This document shows positions 1-38,222 of a stretch of DNA of 64,000 nucleotides, piece by piece. The DNA is from Warburgia ugandensis (taxonomy: Eukaryota > Streptophyta > Magnoliopsida > Canellales > Canellaceae): the NCBI GenBank assembly GCA_035236585.1, contig CP141132.1:47805880-47869879 (forward strand). Reading direction: 5' to 3'. The notes beneath the pieces are model-generated. The model did not search any database, was not told the origin of the DNA, and was given only the letters and a program-made list of their open reading frames with translations. The position numbers and the translations under genes are program-made. The first letter of the stretch is position 1. Every line of letters begins with the position of its first letter.

Positions 1-253
1 TATACCATAGTTACCAAATACGTTCTACCAATATGTGAAAGGAATTTAACTGTCTACTAAGACAATTAGCAAGGAATTTCTGTTTAAATTGTATTTGAGA
101 GCTTTATCTGCCCAAACTACCATAAATTATGAAAATCCCAAACCACAGTCAGTTCAGAACCACGGACACTTTCAAAGTTGATGGAAAATCTGTCAATTTA
201 AGTATCTATACCATAGTTACCAAATGCATCCCATCAATATGTGAAACGCATTC
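1..253. repeat. Diverged direct repeat at window edge
   Basis: The stretch 1-47 recurs at 207-253 (both begin tataccatagttaccaaat) with scattered mismatches, so the window opens inside a duplicated segment with an offset of 206 bp. No coding function is seen. Confidence 0.6.
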
Positions 254-1538
254 CACTTTCAGAAACAAAAACAAAACGCCCTTCCTTATTTGTGTGAAAT
301 GCATGGAAAAGGATCATTAAAACAACCTTAGTATGTTTGGGAGGCCACTATAATATGCTAGAATGACATAAATTGGATGATTTTTCCACAAATGTTGGAG
401 GTTTCTCTTTTCCTTATTGTCATCCTGCAATAAATTAGATTCAATCCTATGATTTTTCTCCACAAATCTCAGGTGATTTGCTCTTCTATAGGACAATTTC
501 TTCTTCAAATCTTGGTTATTATACGTGGGCCTATATGTGATTTCCAAAGACATCCTAGAGAAAGTAGAGGAGAAAAAAATAGAGAGCCGGGAAGAGAAGG
601 GAAGGACAGAGGAACTTGATAAAACTGGAACCACCAGCCCACTTGTTGCCTTCTACTTGAGACAGAGCACATCTTAAAGAAACTATTGAGTATTTGGATG
701 GATCATGCTATATGATAAAGTGAAGTGTTGGTTTGGGTTGGTTATAGTTTAACTGGATAGACCTAGTCAAATATAAGTGCATCCACAGAACTGGTCCCAC
801 AATGAATAGAGATATACTAGACCTTGTTTAAAGTAACTTGATTAAACGGGATGTACCAGCCCATAACTCTTTTTACCTTAAAGAAAACCTTAACCTGATG
901 ATCTCTTGCAGAATAAGTCTATTGGTTAGGCTCCCTAGTGAAATCTAATGATATAAAGTGTTATGGTGGTTGTAGTAAGATTGACGGTTCAGATCATCTA
1001 GTAGTGTAAAGTGCATATCTATGGGATAGAATTTGAATTAGTATTTCCCAAAAGCTTTCATCAACACAAAATCAAATTAAATTTAAATTTCACGTTTCTC
1101 ATTTCACAAAAAATATCAAAGGCATCTCACGTTTTTGTTTCACATATGGTTTCTTGAATTCCTTTAACGTTCTGGCTACTATGATCCATACATCATTTCA
1201 TTATTGTTGGAAATCACACAAATACAAGATCCTCTTAGGGAGCTAGCCCAGAACCTAATCAACTATAGCTTATTTGAGAATATGTCATTATTTAGAAAGA
1301 CTTGTAATTCTCAAGAAATGCAACAGAAAGATTGCAGCTGCACTTTAGATATCCGTTTCTTTTCTGTCTTTAAAGACTCCCTAGTTGAAGAAAACCCATT
1401 GTTTGCATGGTAAAGAGATAGTGTAGAATGATTTGACCACCTAACCAAGTTGGTTATGTTCCTAATCTCAGAACCAAGAGGTTGTAGGTTCAAGTCACCA
1501 CTTACCTTCACAAAAAAGATAGGAAAAGTGCAGCATAC
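254..1538. other. Non-coding stretch; COPB2 intron 23 and/or 3' flank
   Basis: The stretch follows the last recognised COPB2 exon on the minus strand. I searched it for the acidic C-terminal tail expected of plant beta'-COP and did not find it. The terminal exon is therefore probably before position 1, unless it has diverged beyond recognition. A GT donor at 1538-1537 follows exon 23, which supports continuation of the gene. Confidence 0.55.
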
Positions 1539-28017
<26,479 letters not shown>

Positions 28018-28474
28018 TTTTTCCTGCCAAAACCGCGGCTGATGACGCTGACCAGATAGATCAAGAAATTCTTGATTTATTACGAGGATCGGGAATGTGG
28101 AGGAGGAAGTTTAGAAATGAATCTTCGTTTGAAGGGGATTCTCAAAGGAGAGAGCAGACGAATGAGGCGACCGAGGGAATTGCTTAAGAGCAAAGGGGCC
28201 GCCGGTTGGATACACTGGCTCTCGTTGATGTACGGAAATGTCCATGGTTTTTCCTCTATTTGACGACTCCCAATCTATTTCTCTGGGTCCACTTCTAGTT
28301 GTTGCTGCTAGCCAGTGCCAAGGTGTGGGTGTTTTCTTGTAAATTATTTTTACTAAAACACCCCTTACTAAGAAAATATTGGATGAATAACCATTCGGTA
28401 ATAATTAATAATCTCATTAGTAGGCTGAATAACCATGGCAGTGAAGAGGCAAAAGAGTATTTGCTGAGAGCATG
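28018..28474 (-). promoter_or_regulatory. COPB2: COPB2 5' UTR and proximal promoter region
   Basis: This is the only original upstream DNA before the nested insertion at 28.49 kb. It has CT-rich tracts on the minus strand (such as CTGCTCTCTCC), common in plant 5' leaders. I see no clear TATA box. The older upstream sequence resumes at 38223. Confidence 0.5.
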
Positions 28475-28566
28475 CTTAAAGTTTAAACGCAACTCCACCA
28501 ATGACAGTCCCAAGCCTGAATGAAAAAGGAGGAGGGTCTTACGTCAGGTGCTAGCTAACAAAAGAC

Positions 28567-29571
28567 AAGTTAAAGACATATGGGAGATATTGGGGTAGTT
28601 TGATTGACCAAATTGTTTAACAAGATTATAAAATCAAAGAAAATGTCTGATGAGTAAAGGAAAAGCTCTATTATACCAATTTATAAGAATAAAGGAAACA
28701 TACAGAGCTGCACTAATTATCGAGGGATCAAACTTATGAGTCACACTATGAAAATTTTTGAAAGAGTGATTGAGAAGAGGCTACAATATGAAACAAGTAT
28801 ATCGGAGAAGCAGTTTGTTTTCATGCCTGGGAGGTCTGCCATGGAAGCTATTTTCTTACTAAGACAATTAGTAGAGAAATATAGGGAAAGGAGGAAAGAC
28901 CTCCACATGGTCTTTATCGACTTAGAGAAAGCTTATGATAGAGTCCTTAGAGAGTTAATATGGAGGCTGTTGGGCGATAAAGGGGTTTTGCAGGGATATA
29001 TAGACATAATTAAAGATATGTATGAAGGAGCAGTAACAAATGTTAAGATCGTTAATAGTAAGATTGGTGATTTTCCTATCACTGTAGGATTGCACCGAGG
29101 ATCAGCATTGAGCCCATACATTTTCGCATTAGTTATGGATGAGTTAACAAAAGATATGCACGGCGAGATTCCCTGGTGCATGCTATTTGCAGATGATATA
29201 GTCTTACTTGATGAGATAAGGGAGGGTCTAAACATAAAGCTAGAGTTATGGAGAGAAGCATTAGAATCTAAAGGATTTAAAATTAGCTGAACTAAGATAG
29301 AATATATGGAATGCAATTTTCGTAAGGAGAGGTATAGGAGTGGAACACCAATCAAGATTGATAACCAAGAAGTCCTCGTAAAAGACCACTATCGGTACTT
29401 AGGATCAATGATTCATGAGAGTGGAGAGATTGAGAGGGAGGTTACCCAGAGAATTCAAATGGGTTGGAACAAATGGAGATGTGCATCTGCAGTTTGTGTG
29501 ATCAGTGGGTGCCACTCAAACTAAAAGAAAAATTATATAAGATAGCCATAAGGCGATCCATGCTCTATATA
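28567..29571 (+). pseudogene. LINE reverse transcriptase with FADD motif
   Basis: A long frame (28736-29290) carries SEKQFVFMPGRSAMEAIFLL, MVFIDLEKAYDRV (motif A), GLHRGSALSPYIF (motif B) and CMLFADDIVLLDE (active-site FADD), then a stop within a TKIEYMECNF context. It is the best preserved RT of this family here. The frame is cut by the LTR element at 29572. Confidence 0.92.
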
Positions 29572-31490
29572 TGTAATGCCCGAGCAATTTACACTATTTT
29601 TAACGAAAATTGAACATTCTATAGGAAATAAACTGAGTTGGATGTTTGATTTTATTTAAAATAGTAAATAAAGGAATTTGTGAGGAAACTTAGTACCATT
29701 AGATTCTACTCGAAAATGGAATCCAACGCCTCAAAAATCACCTAAAATGGAGTTCGTATGAAGAAGTTACAGCCATTTAAACATAGGGGTATTTCTAGAA
29801 ATTAAACAGAAAAACAAAAAAATGAAAAAGGACAAAAAAAGCAGGGGGCCGTTTTGATAACGGCACCCCCTGTTGTCTTCAACCTCTAGACCCTCCCAAA
29901 AACTAGTTTTTTCTCGATTTCTGTAGAAAATCCTAGGGGAAAGGGCGGCACCGCCGTTGAGGGGCATCACCTTTCACTCCTCTATAAAAATCCCATCTTC
30001 CCCCCTCTTCAAATCGCATTTTTCCAGTTGTTTGAGACTGGGGTTTCCCGCAAAAACTGGAAACCCATCTTTCTGCATTTTCCGGCAACGGCCAGGCCTA
30101 AGTTAGGCCTGCCGTTGCCATTTTTCTCCATGCCCTTTCTCCTTTCTAGTCTGGCAATAGGGTTTTCCCCCTTGTTCGAGTTTTCCGGCAAGCAGGCACA
30201 CCCACCGGGGAAAAAGGACATTCCAGGCTACAGGTAAGCCATTCCTCCACTTTTCCTCTCCGATTTGCTTCCCCAGGGCCAGATCCATGCCGGATCTGGT
30301 CTTTTCCAATCGTTTTCCAGTCGGGTTCCTAGCCGGAAAATGCTCCCAAGCCTGTTTAGCCGACCTTGTATGAACCAGCCGGTTTTTCCAGCCAGAATTC
30401 CTAGGTAAGAAAACATTCCCAAGCCGTTCAGACGGCCTTGCACGAGCCAGGCGTCCCAGGGACGCCTTGCTCCATGTGCACCTGGGACAGGGTCCCAAGG
30501 ATGGGCTCTGGGCGTACGACAGTGCGTACACTATCCCAGGTGCGGCCTTCAGGTGCGCGTGCGACATGGGGGACAAGTCCTGGCTCGACTAGGGTGGACG
30601 GGTGCCTTGGGAGTTGAGACGCGCCATGCTACAAGGTGCATCCATGTGATGATGCGCGTCATAGCGTGTCACTTGAGCTTGCATATGTGCGTGCAAAACG
30701 CAGTCCCTGGCATGGCCTTTGGGCGTGCACGCACGTAAGGCGGTCGCAGTTCAACCAGGATACACGGGTATCCTGGGAACTAGGGCATGCAGACCTACTG
30801 AGACTTTAAAAATTAGGATTAAAGGATAAATTACAAGAGTTTAACTATTAGAAAGTAGATCCATATCATAGGATCTAGCCTGGCAATGAATTAGGCAAGG
30901 ACCATTGACCCTAAACAGGAGATTTAGCGGTCTAATGTCTAAATAGATTAAAATTAATAAGGACTCCTTGTATCCATTCATACCCAAGAGTTTATAAATG
31001 AGACCCAAGGATGGGTTGAGTGCTAAAGGACGCGACTCCAGGAGACTTTGAGGTAGGTGCTCTATCGCTACTAGACTTTTTAAGAGCCATGATTGTTTTA
31101 TGCATGTTTTAAGTATAAGTTATACAACTTGTTTAGCATGACTTAATTAAGCATACATATGAATAAATGCTTTATGCATAGATATGTTTTGGCATAGATA
31201 TATTTTGCAAATAATTGCATATACATTATGCATAGATATGTGTTGCAAACAAATGCATATATTGCATGATTTGTGAGCATTGAGTTTTTGAAAAATTGCA
31301 CGTCCTTGAGAGTTACCAAAAGATGCTGGAGTGCCCAAAAGACGCTAGGTAGGCAGTTGTGAGGGCCAGGCAGTTGTGAGGGACCCAAAGAGGACAGGTT
31401 TTGAAAAGGAGGTTTTTGGCTTGTTTGATCGTACATGATTTGGGCTAATAAGCTCGTGGGCGCTATGCCGAGAGGTTTGGGATCGTAACA
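29572..31490 (+). repeat. 5' LTR (1.92 kb), missing about 0.9 kb
   Basis: It matches the 3' LTR from its start to about 31481. It then jumps to the last few bases (gatcgtaaca), so roughly 900 bp matching 36885-37783 of the 3' LTR is absent. TATAAAAA lies at 29983-29990, and a palindrome at 29842-29872. Confidence 0.88.
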
Positions 31491-31492
31491 GT

Positions 31493-31510
31493 TGGTATCA
31501 GAGCCCAGGT
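31493..31510 (+). promoter_or_regulatory. Primer binding site (initiator tRNA-Met type)
   Basis: TGGTATCAGAGCCCAGGT follows the 5' LTR by two bases. It is the complement of the plant initiator tRNA-Met 3' end, as used by most plant gypsy elements. Confidence 0.9.
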
Positions 31511-34500
31511 TTTATCCTTTCACAGCCAGTCCAGCATGTCCAAGGGTCATGGACAATAGAGAAAATCAAGAATAAGTAGTATAAATAGGAGTAGTAGAGA
31601 TGACTACTTCTATTTGAAGATTACAATATTAATGCACAAGGCAGTTCACCATAAATAAATAGGTGAAACACAGCTTGGTTTAACAAATAATTAGGCAGAG
31701 GATAGTACAACCCTTATCCAAAATCTAGTCTAAGACAACTTAAGGATTAAGGATTGTTGTGTGGTGCAAATATGAAAACTCATATGTGGATCATATTATG
31801 ATGAATGAAGATGTTAGTGGACTTGTTAGTAGATAGTCCTGACCTGTAATAGATTAATCTCACCAAAGATGAGAACATCGAAAAATCTAGATGGCTATCT
31901 TACCATCGTAAAGAATATCAAAATATGAGTACACTATCACAAGGATATGATATAAGGATGATAGGGGATGTAAAAGATAGACTTTGAGAAGAATTTTGAT
32001 GATAATCTAAGAGGGATGAGAATGCAAGATGATATTAGGAGATAACTGTGACTCGCACTAGGTCACAAAGGTATGGATCCTAAAGGACTTAGCTCAATTT
32101 TGGATACCTTAATTGGAGTCTCATGAAAAGTGAAGTGATATCGAATAATAACTACTTGAGTATTATGGAGCAAATCAGAAGATGTATACAAGTGACATAT
32201 TATGAGGAATATAACACGAATATGATAGGGAACTATATTCGACAGTGTTACCAAAAGATTTTGACAACAATATTGGGGATGATAGATCTGTGAATAATAG
32301 ATCGATCCTAACATGAACGTGTAAGAAAAGTACAGCATAACCAAAATATCAATGCCATTATTAAGACATTGTATGAATTTTATTGAGGCTATAGGCAATT
32401 AAGGATTTCAATGATCTTAAGACAGTTTGGAATTTCTAAGAAGCATTCAGTTTATCATATATGTTACATAAAGGAATAGATGAAGTGTCAATTATATGCA
32501 ACAAAGCATATAGAGACATTGATCCAGGTAGACCAAATGAGGATTTTGAAGAAAAGAGAGAAAGAGATAGAGATGTAACTATAAGTATTCGATGAATATT
32601 GAATAATCAAAAGAAGAAGATCATGACTCTATGAAGATACATACAATTCTATCATCTTGAAGGAAGATCAAACAAATGCAAAGGAATAATACTAGGTGAG
32701 TTGATGATCTTATTGTAAAAGAGTATAAAAGAGAGAAAGCATATGGGGTTTAAGACTTTGAGTAGAGTATCGAATTTCAAGAGATTATGCGACACGAAAA
32801 TTTTCGAAGAAGAATGGTGACCAACTAGGAATTAAATTCTACAAATGGCTTGATCAATTATTGTAATTAGAATCTTGTCGAATCCATTAGCTTATGAGGA
32901 ACACCAATGGATATAATCCATGAAAAGGAAATTTTGGTGATATCTCACCTTGCCACTACATGAGTAAATAAAGTTATATTGAAAAAGGAATTAGGCCAGG
33001 ACAATGACTTGTCCATCTATCTATCTTCAGCAAGAAGGGTACCATCAAGGATCAAATTAAGGTCTTACTGTCATGGATTAGAAGACCAGAAATCTTAAGA
33101 CCATTATTTAGTCATTACCTTTAGAGTACTGTTGACTAAATAAAGGTGTCCCACCCTAATTAATCAAGTATGTTAGTATCTATGAGTTAGTAGTCGAAGT
33201 TATATACTTAGAGGGATATTATGAGTATTCAGACATGAGTTTTACCTAAAAGAAGTTACTTGTTAGACTAAGTCATTTGAGGGTATAAGGTCAGTTAATG
33301 AGGACAGTTGCAACTGAGATAGGAGCTACAAGTACAATAAATACAGTAACAACTGAGACAGAAGCAAAAATAAGGAGCGATCTCCACCAATAAGATAGAT
33401 TTTTCCAAACCTTAATGGCTACCATGACAAGGTGAAGAAATTACTTTGGGTCTGAAAAATACTACTGACTTGGATTGAAAAAGAAGGCAAATAAGTATTG
33501 ATCACTTTAGAAACCCTTGAGCCTATAACCTATACATCTGGATAGAGATCAACAGGTAATCAAATAAATTCTCTTTCTATATGGCTACGAAAATATTCCA
33601 TGCTTACCCGAGTGTTTTTCAAATTTGATGATTTAATGGCTTCAGCATGACTTGAGGTAATAAGTATGATAAGGCACTTGAAGGATAAAATTTGAGGAAT
33701 TGAGAAAATCACTACTTATGAGGATACCTCCTGACAATACAGACTGCATGATTGACAATAAAGCCTTGATAAAAGATTGCACGATATATTGACATAGGGA
33801 TGAAAGGAGAAAAGGTGAGATGGCTAGCACACTATAAGGTGAAGATTTAATGTTACTTTGCCTTTAGACAAATAGTTAGTTGTTATGAGCATATACCAAG
33901 TACGAAAAATCAATTGAAGGAATTTCCTAAGGCCTAACCCTACTAGATTAGGTATGGAACTTTTGGACTGAAAGGTTACAAAGAAAACCATCAAGAAAAG
34001 AAAGGACAAAAGAGGATGATGAAGGATTCAATCATGACCTAGTAAGGGTACTCAGTTATGAATAAGAGACTTTTTGCTTTGCATGAATAGGAACATTATT
34101 GAAAATCCTAATGACAAATTGATGTGAATAGTGAGATAGGCCTCTGGACAAGAACATTTGACCCATGATGATGAATCGACTTGAGTTTGGATAAAATCTT
34201 CACAAAGGAAAGCGTTTAATGAATTCAATAATTATGAAACTGGATATGGAGTTAGGACATTTTACTTCCAGTATATGATAAGGTCCTCGATGGAAGATGC
34301 TACTAATTGGCTTCCATGATGTTATTTTGAATGTAACTTTGGTCGAGGAATAAAGTCACATATGAAAAACAACAGACAGTTGAAATTCGAAGTTAATCAA
34401 GGGTTTGGTTGTAGAGCACATGATACCATGTCAGTTATTGAAGTATCTTGGGGACAAGTATAAAAGATAAGAAGCAAAGTTAGACACAATAGCAAGAAGG

Positions 34501-34978
34501 TAATTTTTTGGACTCTTGCTAATGACATATAACCAACCATTAAAAGGAGATGTGAATGATGAAGAGATCACTAGATGAAAGACAAGACGAAAAAGGGATC
34601 ATCCTATGATATTCAAAAAGGACTATGAGAAATAAGATGATATGATCTTGAAAGAAGTATGAAGAAATTTATACATGAATAAAGAAGCATGATCCTACGA
34701 GGAGACTATCCTATACATGATAGGCATCTAAGGATTTCGAGAAAGATGAGTTACAGCTAGAAACCGGTATTGTTAAATTGGCACGTATGAGAGTATGTAT
34801 CAGAGTACACAGCGAAAGCAGCCCTTATAGGTAAGGCCTTGTAGAATGAACAATAGAAATGATAAATTAAGGTTAAGCTCAAATTTGATTCCTAAGGGGA
34901 GAATGCATTCACCAAAAAGTTATCTAAGAGACAAAATACCTTAAAGATGATAATTTATGGAATTTCGAGCACGAAATT
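31511..34978 (+). other. Non-coding interior of the LTR element
   Basis: A-rich sequence dense in stops in all frames. I find no protease, RT, RNase H or integrase motif. A cgagcacgaaattcttttaa block near 34966 precedes the polypurine tract, as in Tekay elements. Confidence 0.7.
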
Positions 34979-34990
34979 CTTTTAAGGGGG
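34979..34990 (+). promoter_or_regulatory. Polypurine tract
   Basis: cttttaaggggg sits just before the 3' LTR, the expected plus-strand primer position. Confidence 0.85.
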
Positions 34991-34996
34991 TAATAA

Positions 34997-37793
34997 TGTA
35001 ATGCCCGAGCAATTTACACTATTTTTAACGAAAATTGAACATTCTATAGGAAATAAACTGAGTTGAATGTTTGATTTTATTTAAAATAGTAAATAAAGGA
35101 ATTTGTGAGGAAACTTAGTACCATTAGATTCTACAAGAAAAATGGAATCCAACACCTCAAAAATCACCCAAAACGGAGTTCGTATGAAGAAGTTACAGCC
35201 ATTTAAACATAGGGGTATTTCTGGAAATTAAATAGAAAAACGAAAAAGGATGAAAAACGCAGGGGCCATTTTGATAACAGCACCCCCTGTCGTCTTCAAC
35301 CTCTAGACCCTCCCAGAAACTAGTTTTGTCCCAATTTCTCTAGAAAACCCTGGGGGAAAGGGTGGCACCACCATTGAGGGGCACTGCCTTTCAGTCCTCT
35401 ATAAAAACCCCATCTTCCCCCCTCTTCAAATTGCGTTTTTCCAGTCGTTTGAGACTGGGGTTTCCAGTAAAAACCAGAAACCCATCTTTCTGCATTTTTC
35501 GGCAATGGCCAGGCCCAAGTTAAGCCGGCCATTTCCATTTTTCTCCATGCCCTTTCTCCTTTCCGGTATGGCAATAGGGTTTTCCCCCTTGTTAGAGTTT
35601 TCCGGCGAGCAGGCACACCCACCGGGGAAAAAGGACGTTCCAGGCTACAAGTAAGCCGTTCCTCCACTTTTCCTCTTCAATTTGCTTCCCCAGCGCCAGA
35701 TCCATGCTTGATGTGGTCTTTTCCAGTCATTTTCCAGCCGGGTTCCTGGCTGAAAAACGCTCCCAAGCCGGTTCAGCCGGCCTTGTACGAACCAGCTAGT
35801 TTTTCCAGCCGAAATTCCTGGGTAAGAAAACGTTCCCAAGCCGTTCAGACAGCCTTGCACGAGTCAGGCGTCCCAGGGATGCCTTGCTCCATGTGCGCCT
35901 GGGACAGGGTCCCAGGGATGGGCTTCAGGCGTACGACAGTGCGTACACTGTCCCACGTGCGGCCTTCAGGTGCACACGTGACATGGGGCATGGGTCCTGG
36001 CTCGACCAGGGTGCACGAGGTGCATTGGGAGCTGAGACGCGCCATGCTACAAGGTGCGTCCGTGCGATGATGCGCGTCATAGCGCGTCACTTGAGCATGC
36101 ATATGTGCATGCAAAACGTGGTCCCTGGCATGGCCTTTGGGCGTGCACGCACGTAAGGCGATCGCTGTTCAACCAAGATACATGGGTATACTGGGAACTG
36201 GGGCACGCGGACCTACTGAGACTTTAAAAATTAGGATTAAAGGATAAATTACAAGATTTTAACTATTAGAAAGTAGATCCATATCATAGGATCTAGCCTG
36301 ACAATGAATTAGGCAAGGACCATTGACCTTAAACAGGAGATTTAGCAGTCTAATGTCTAAATAGATTAAAATTAATAAGGACACCTTGTATCCATTCATA
36401 CCCAAGAGTTTATAAATGAGACCCAGGGACGGGTTGAGTGCTAAAGGATGCGACTCCAGGAGACTTTGAGGTAGGTGCTCTATCGCTACTAGACTTTTTA
36501 AGAGCCATGATTGTTTTATGCATGTTTTAAGTATAAGTTATACAACTTGTTTAGCATGACTTAATTCAGCATACATATGAATAAATGCTTTATGCATGGA
36601 TATGTTTTGCAAATAATTGCATATACATTATGCATAGATATATTTTGCAAACAAATGCATATATTGCATGATTTGTGAGCATTGAGTTTTTGAAAGATTG
36701 CACGTCCTTGAGGGTTACCAAAAGACGCTGGAGTGCCCAAAAGACTCTAGGTAGGCAGTTGTGAGGGCCAGGCAGTTGTGAGGGACCCAAAGAGGACAGG
36801 TTTTGAAAAAGAGGTTTTTGGCTTGTGTTGATCGTACATGATTTGGGCTAATAAGCTTATGGGCACTATGCCAAGAGGTCTGGGGTGGCCTCCCAGCCTC
36901 TACCACTATTAGGTGGATGGGTACCACGCCCAAAAAGGGCATGTCCCTGCTTTGACTGCATGTGGTACAAGGGGCTACCACTGGTGTCACAGCACTGGGT
37001 CAAAGTGTCATATGCCCCGTGGAGGTATATGATCTTGTGTCCCTAGGTACCTGGGGACCACGCAGTGGTGAGGTCATGGGCATAGTTGGACCCTATGGTT
37101 TGAGGATTTATGTGCATTGCATGTGGCATGACATGAGGTTGGTCGACCATACCATATATCCATGAGTTGGATTCAATGGAGCATCTTGTGCACACCATTA
37201 TGTTATGATATACATATGATACTTTCGACTTGGATTATGTGATTTCTTTAAGTCGTCAATATTCCAATTCGATGATGGTTTTTAATCTCGATATTGAACT
37301 TGAGTGTTCAGACATGCACATGTTTTGAAAGAGCATATGATTTTAAACATAGCATGCATTGCAAAACTAGTAGTGATAGACTCCTACTGAGTATAGCATG
37401 TACTCACCCTATCCTTAACATTTTTCAGGATAGTTCCACTCACAAATAGAAGATGCCTTAGGAGATATTAGGAGATTTAGTGCTACGAGCAAGTGAATTA
37501 AAAAGGAGACAATTATACATGTAAGTAAACTCTCAACCCTTTGGACATGTACTTATTTACAGTTGGGCTGTGTGATTGTGACTGGATAGACCTAGGGAAA
37601 AATTTATGATTTCTAAAGTTTTTCAAAAACTACTTTGAGTATTGTGAAAGCAAATGACACTCGGGGTTTTCAAAATGAGATTAAAACAAAAGATTTTTTC
37701 GCTGCATTGCACCATTGTTTTTCAAATCGGGATCCCACCTTAGGAATTTAGATTTTTCATTTAAAAATGCATGAGAAAACCCGGGTCATCACA
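34997..37793 (+). repeat. 3' LTR (2.80 kb)
   Basis: It starts TGTAATGCCCGAGC and ends CATCACA. TATAAAAA lies at 35400-35407, and a partly broken palindrome at 35260-35289. Splice-like signals: GAG/GTAGGT at 36471 and CAG at 37426-37428. Confidence 0.92.
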
Positions 37794-37798
37794 ATGTA

Positions 37799-38209
37799 TC
37801 AGAGTGTTGGGCAGTTAATGAACATCATGCTCATAGGATGAGCATCGCAGAAATGAGGATGTTGAGATGGATGAGTGATAAGACAAGAAATGATAGAATT
37901 AGAAATGAAAATATTAGAGGAAATTTAGGAGGTACACCAATAGGTAACAAGATGAGGGAGATTAGACTTAGATGGTTTGGACATGTTCAAAGGAGACCAA
38001 CAATGGCATCGGTTAGGAGTAAGGCAATGCAAGTAAAAGGTTCTAAAAGGGCAAGGGGAAGGCCTAAAAGAACATGGATAGAAGTGTGAGGAAAGGTTTA
38101 AAAACTTTAAAACTAAATGAAGCAATGGTACTTAATAAAGAGGAATGGAGGAATAAGATTCATGTGGCCGACCCCTAATTGGGATAAGGTCTTGATGATG
38201 ATGATGACA
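37799..38209 (+). pseudogene. LINE C-terminal domain, distal part of the split LINE
   Basis: It contains MSIAEMRMLRWMSDKTRNDR, MREIRLRWFGHVQRRP and GSKRARGRPKRTWIEV, then NKIHVADP in a shifted frame, AATTGGGATAAGG and a GAT tail. It continues exactly where the piece at 29571 stops. Confidence 0.92.
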
Positions 38210-38222
38210 CTTAAAGTTTAAA

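Larger units (their letters stand above)
29572..37793 (+). mobile_element. LTR retrotransposon without recognisable coding capacity
   Basis: It begins TGTAATGCCCGAGC and ends GGGTCATCACA. The flanks atata (29567-29571) and atgta (37794-37798) are a probable 5-bp target duplication with one mismatch. The interior is about 3.5 kb and shows a primer binding site and polypurine tract but no gag or pol motifs. That fits a large retrotransposon derivative (LARD-type) or a heavily decayed Tekay-related element. Confidence 0.88.
28475..38222 (+). mobile_element. RTE LINE with 13-bp target duplication, split by an LTR element
   Basis: cttaaagtttaaa occurs at 28475-28487 and 38210-38222. The LINE body is 28488-29571 plus 37794-38209. 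Its 5' end (aactccaccaatgacagtcccaag-like) matches that of the 7.1-kb copy, so the 5' terminus is present. The endonuclease is deleted and the RT begins near 28567. It inserted 0.46 kb upstream of the COPB2 start codon. Confidence 0.93.

Noticed and set aside
1-1538. COPB2 terminal exon
   Set aside because: I looked for the acidic tail on the minus strand and found no convincing match; minus-strand ORFs at 317-634 and 1311-1538 do not resemble it.
30103-30576. 157-residue minus-strand ORF
   Set aside because: It lies in the GC-rich part of an LTR, its counterpart in the other LTR is not conserved as a frame, and it matches no family I know.
35708-36156. Overlapping ORFs of 90-120 residues
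   Set aside because: They are chance open frames in the GC-rich leader of the 3' LTR; several frames on both strands are open at once.
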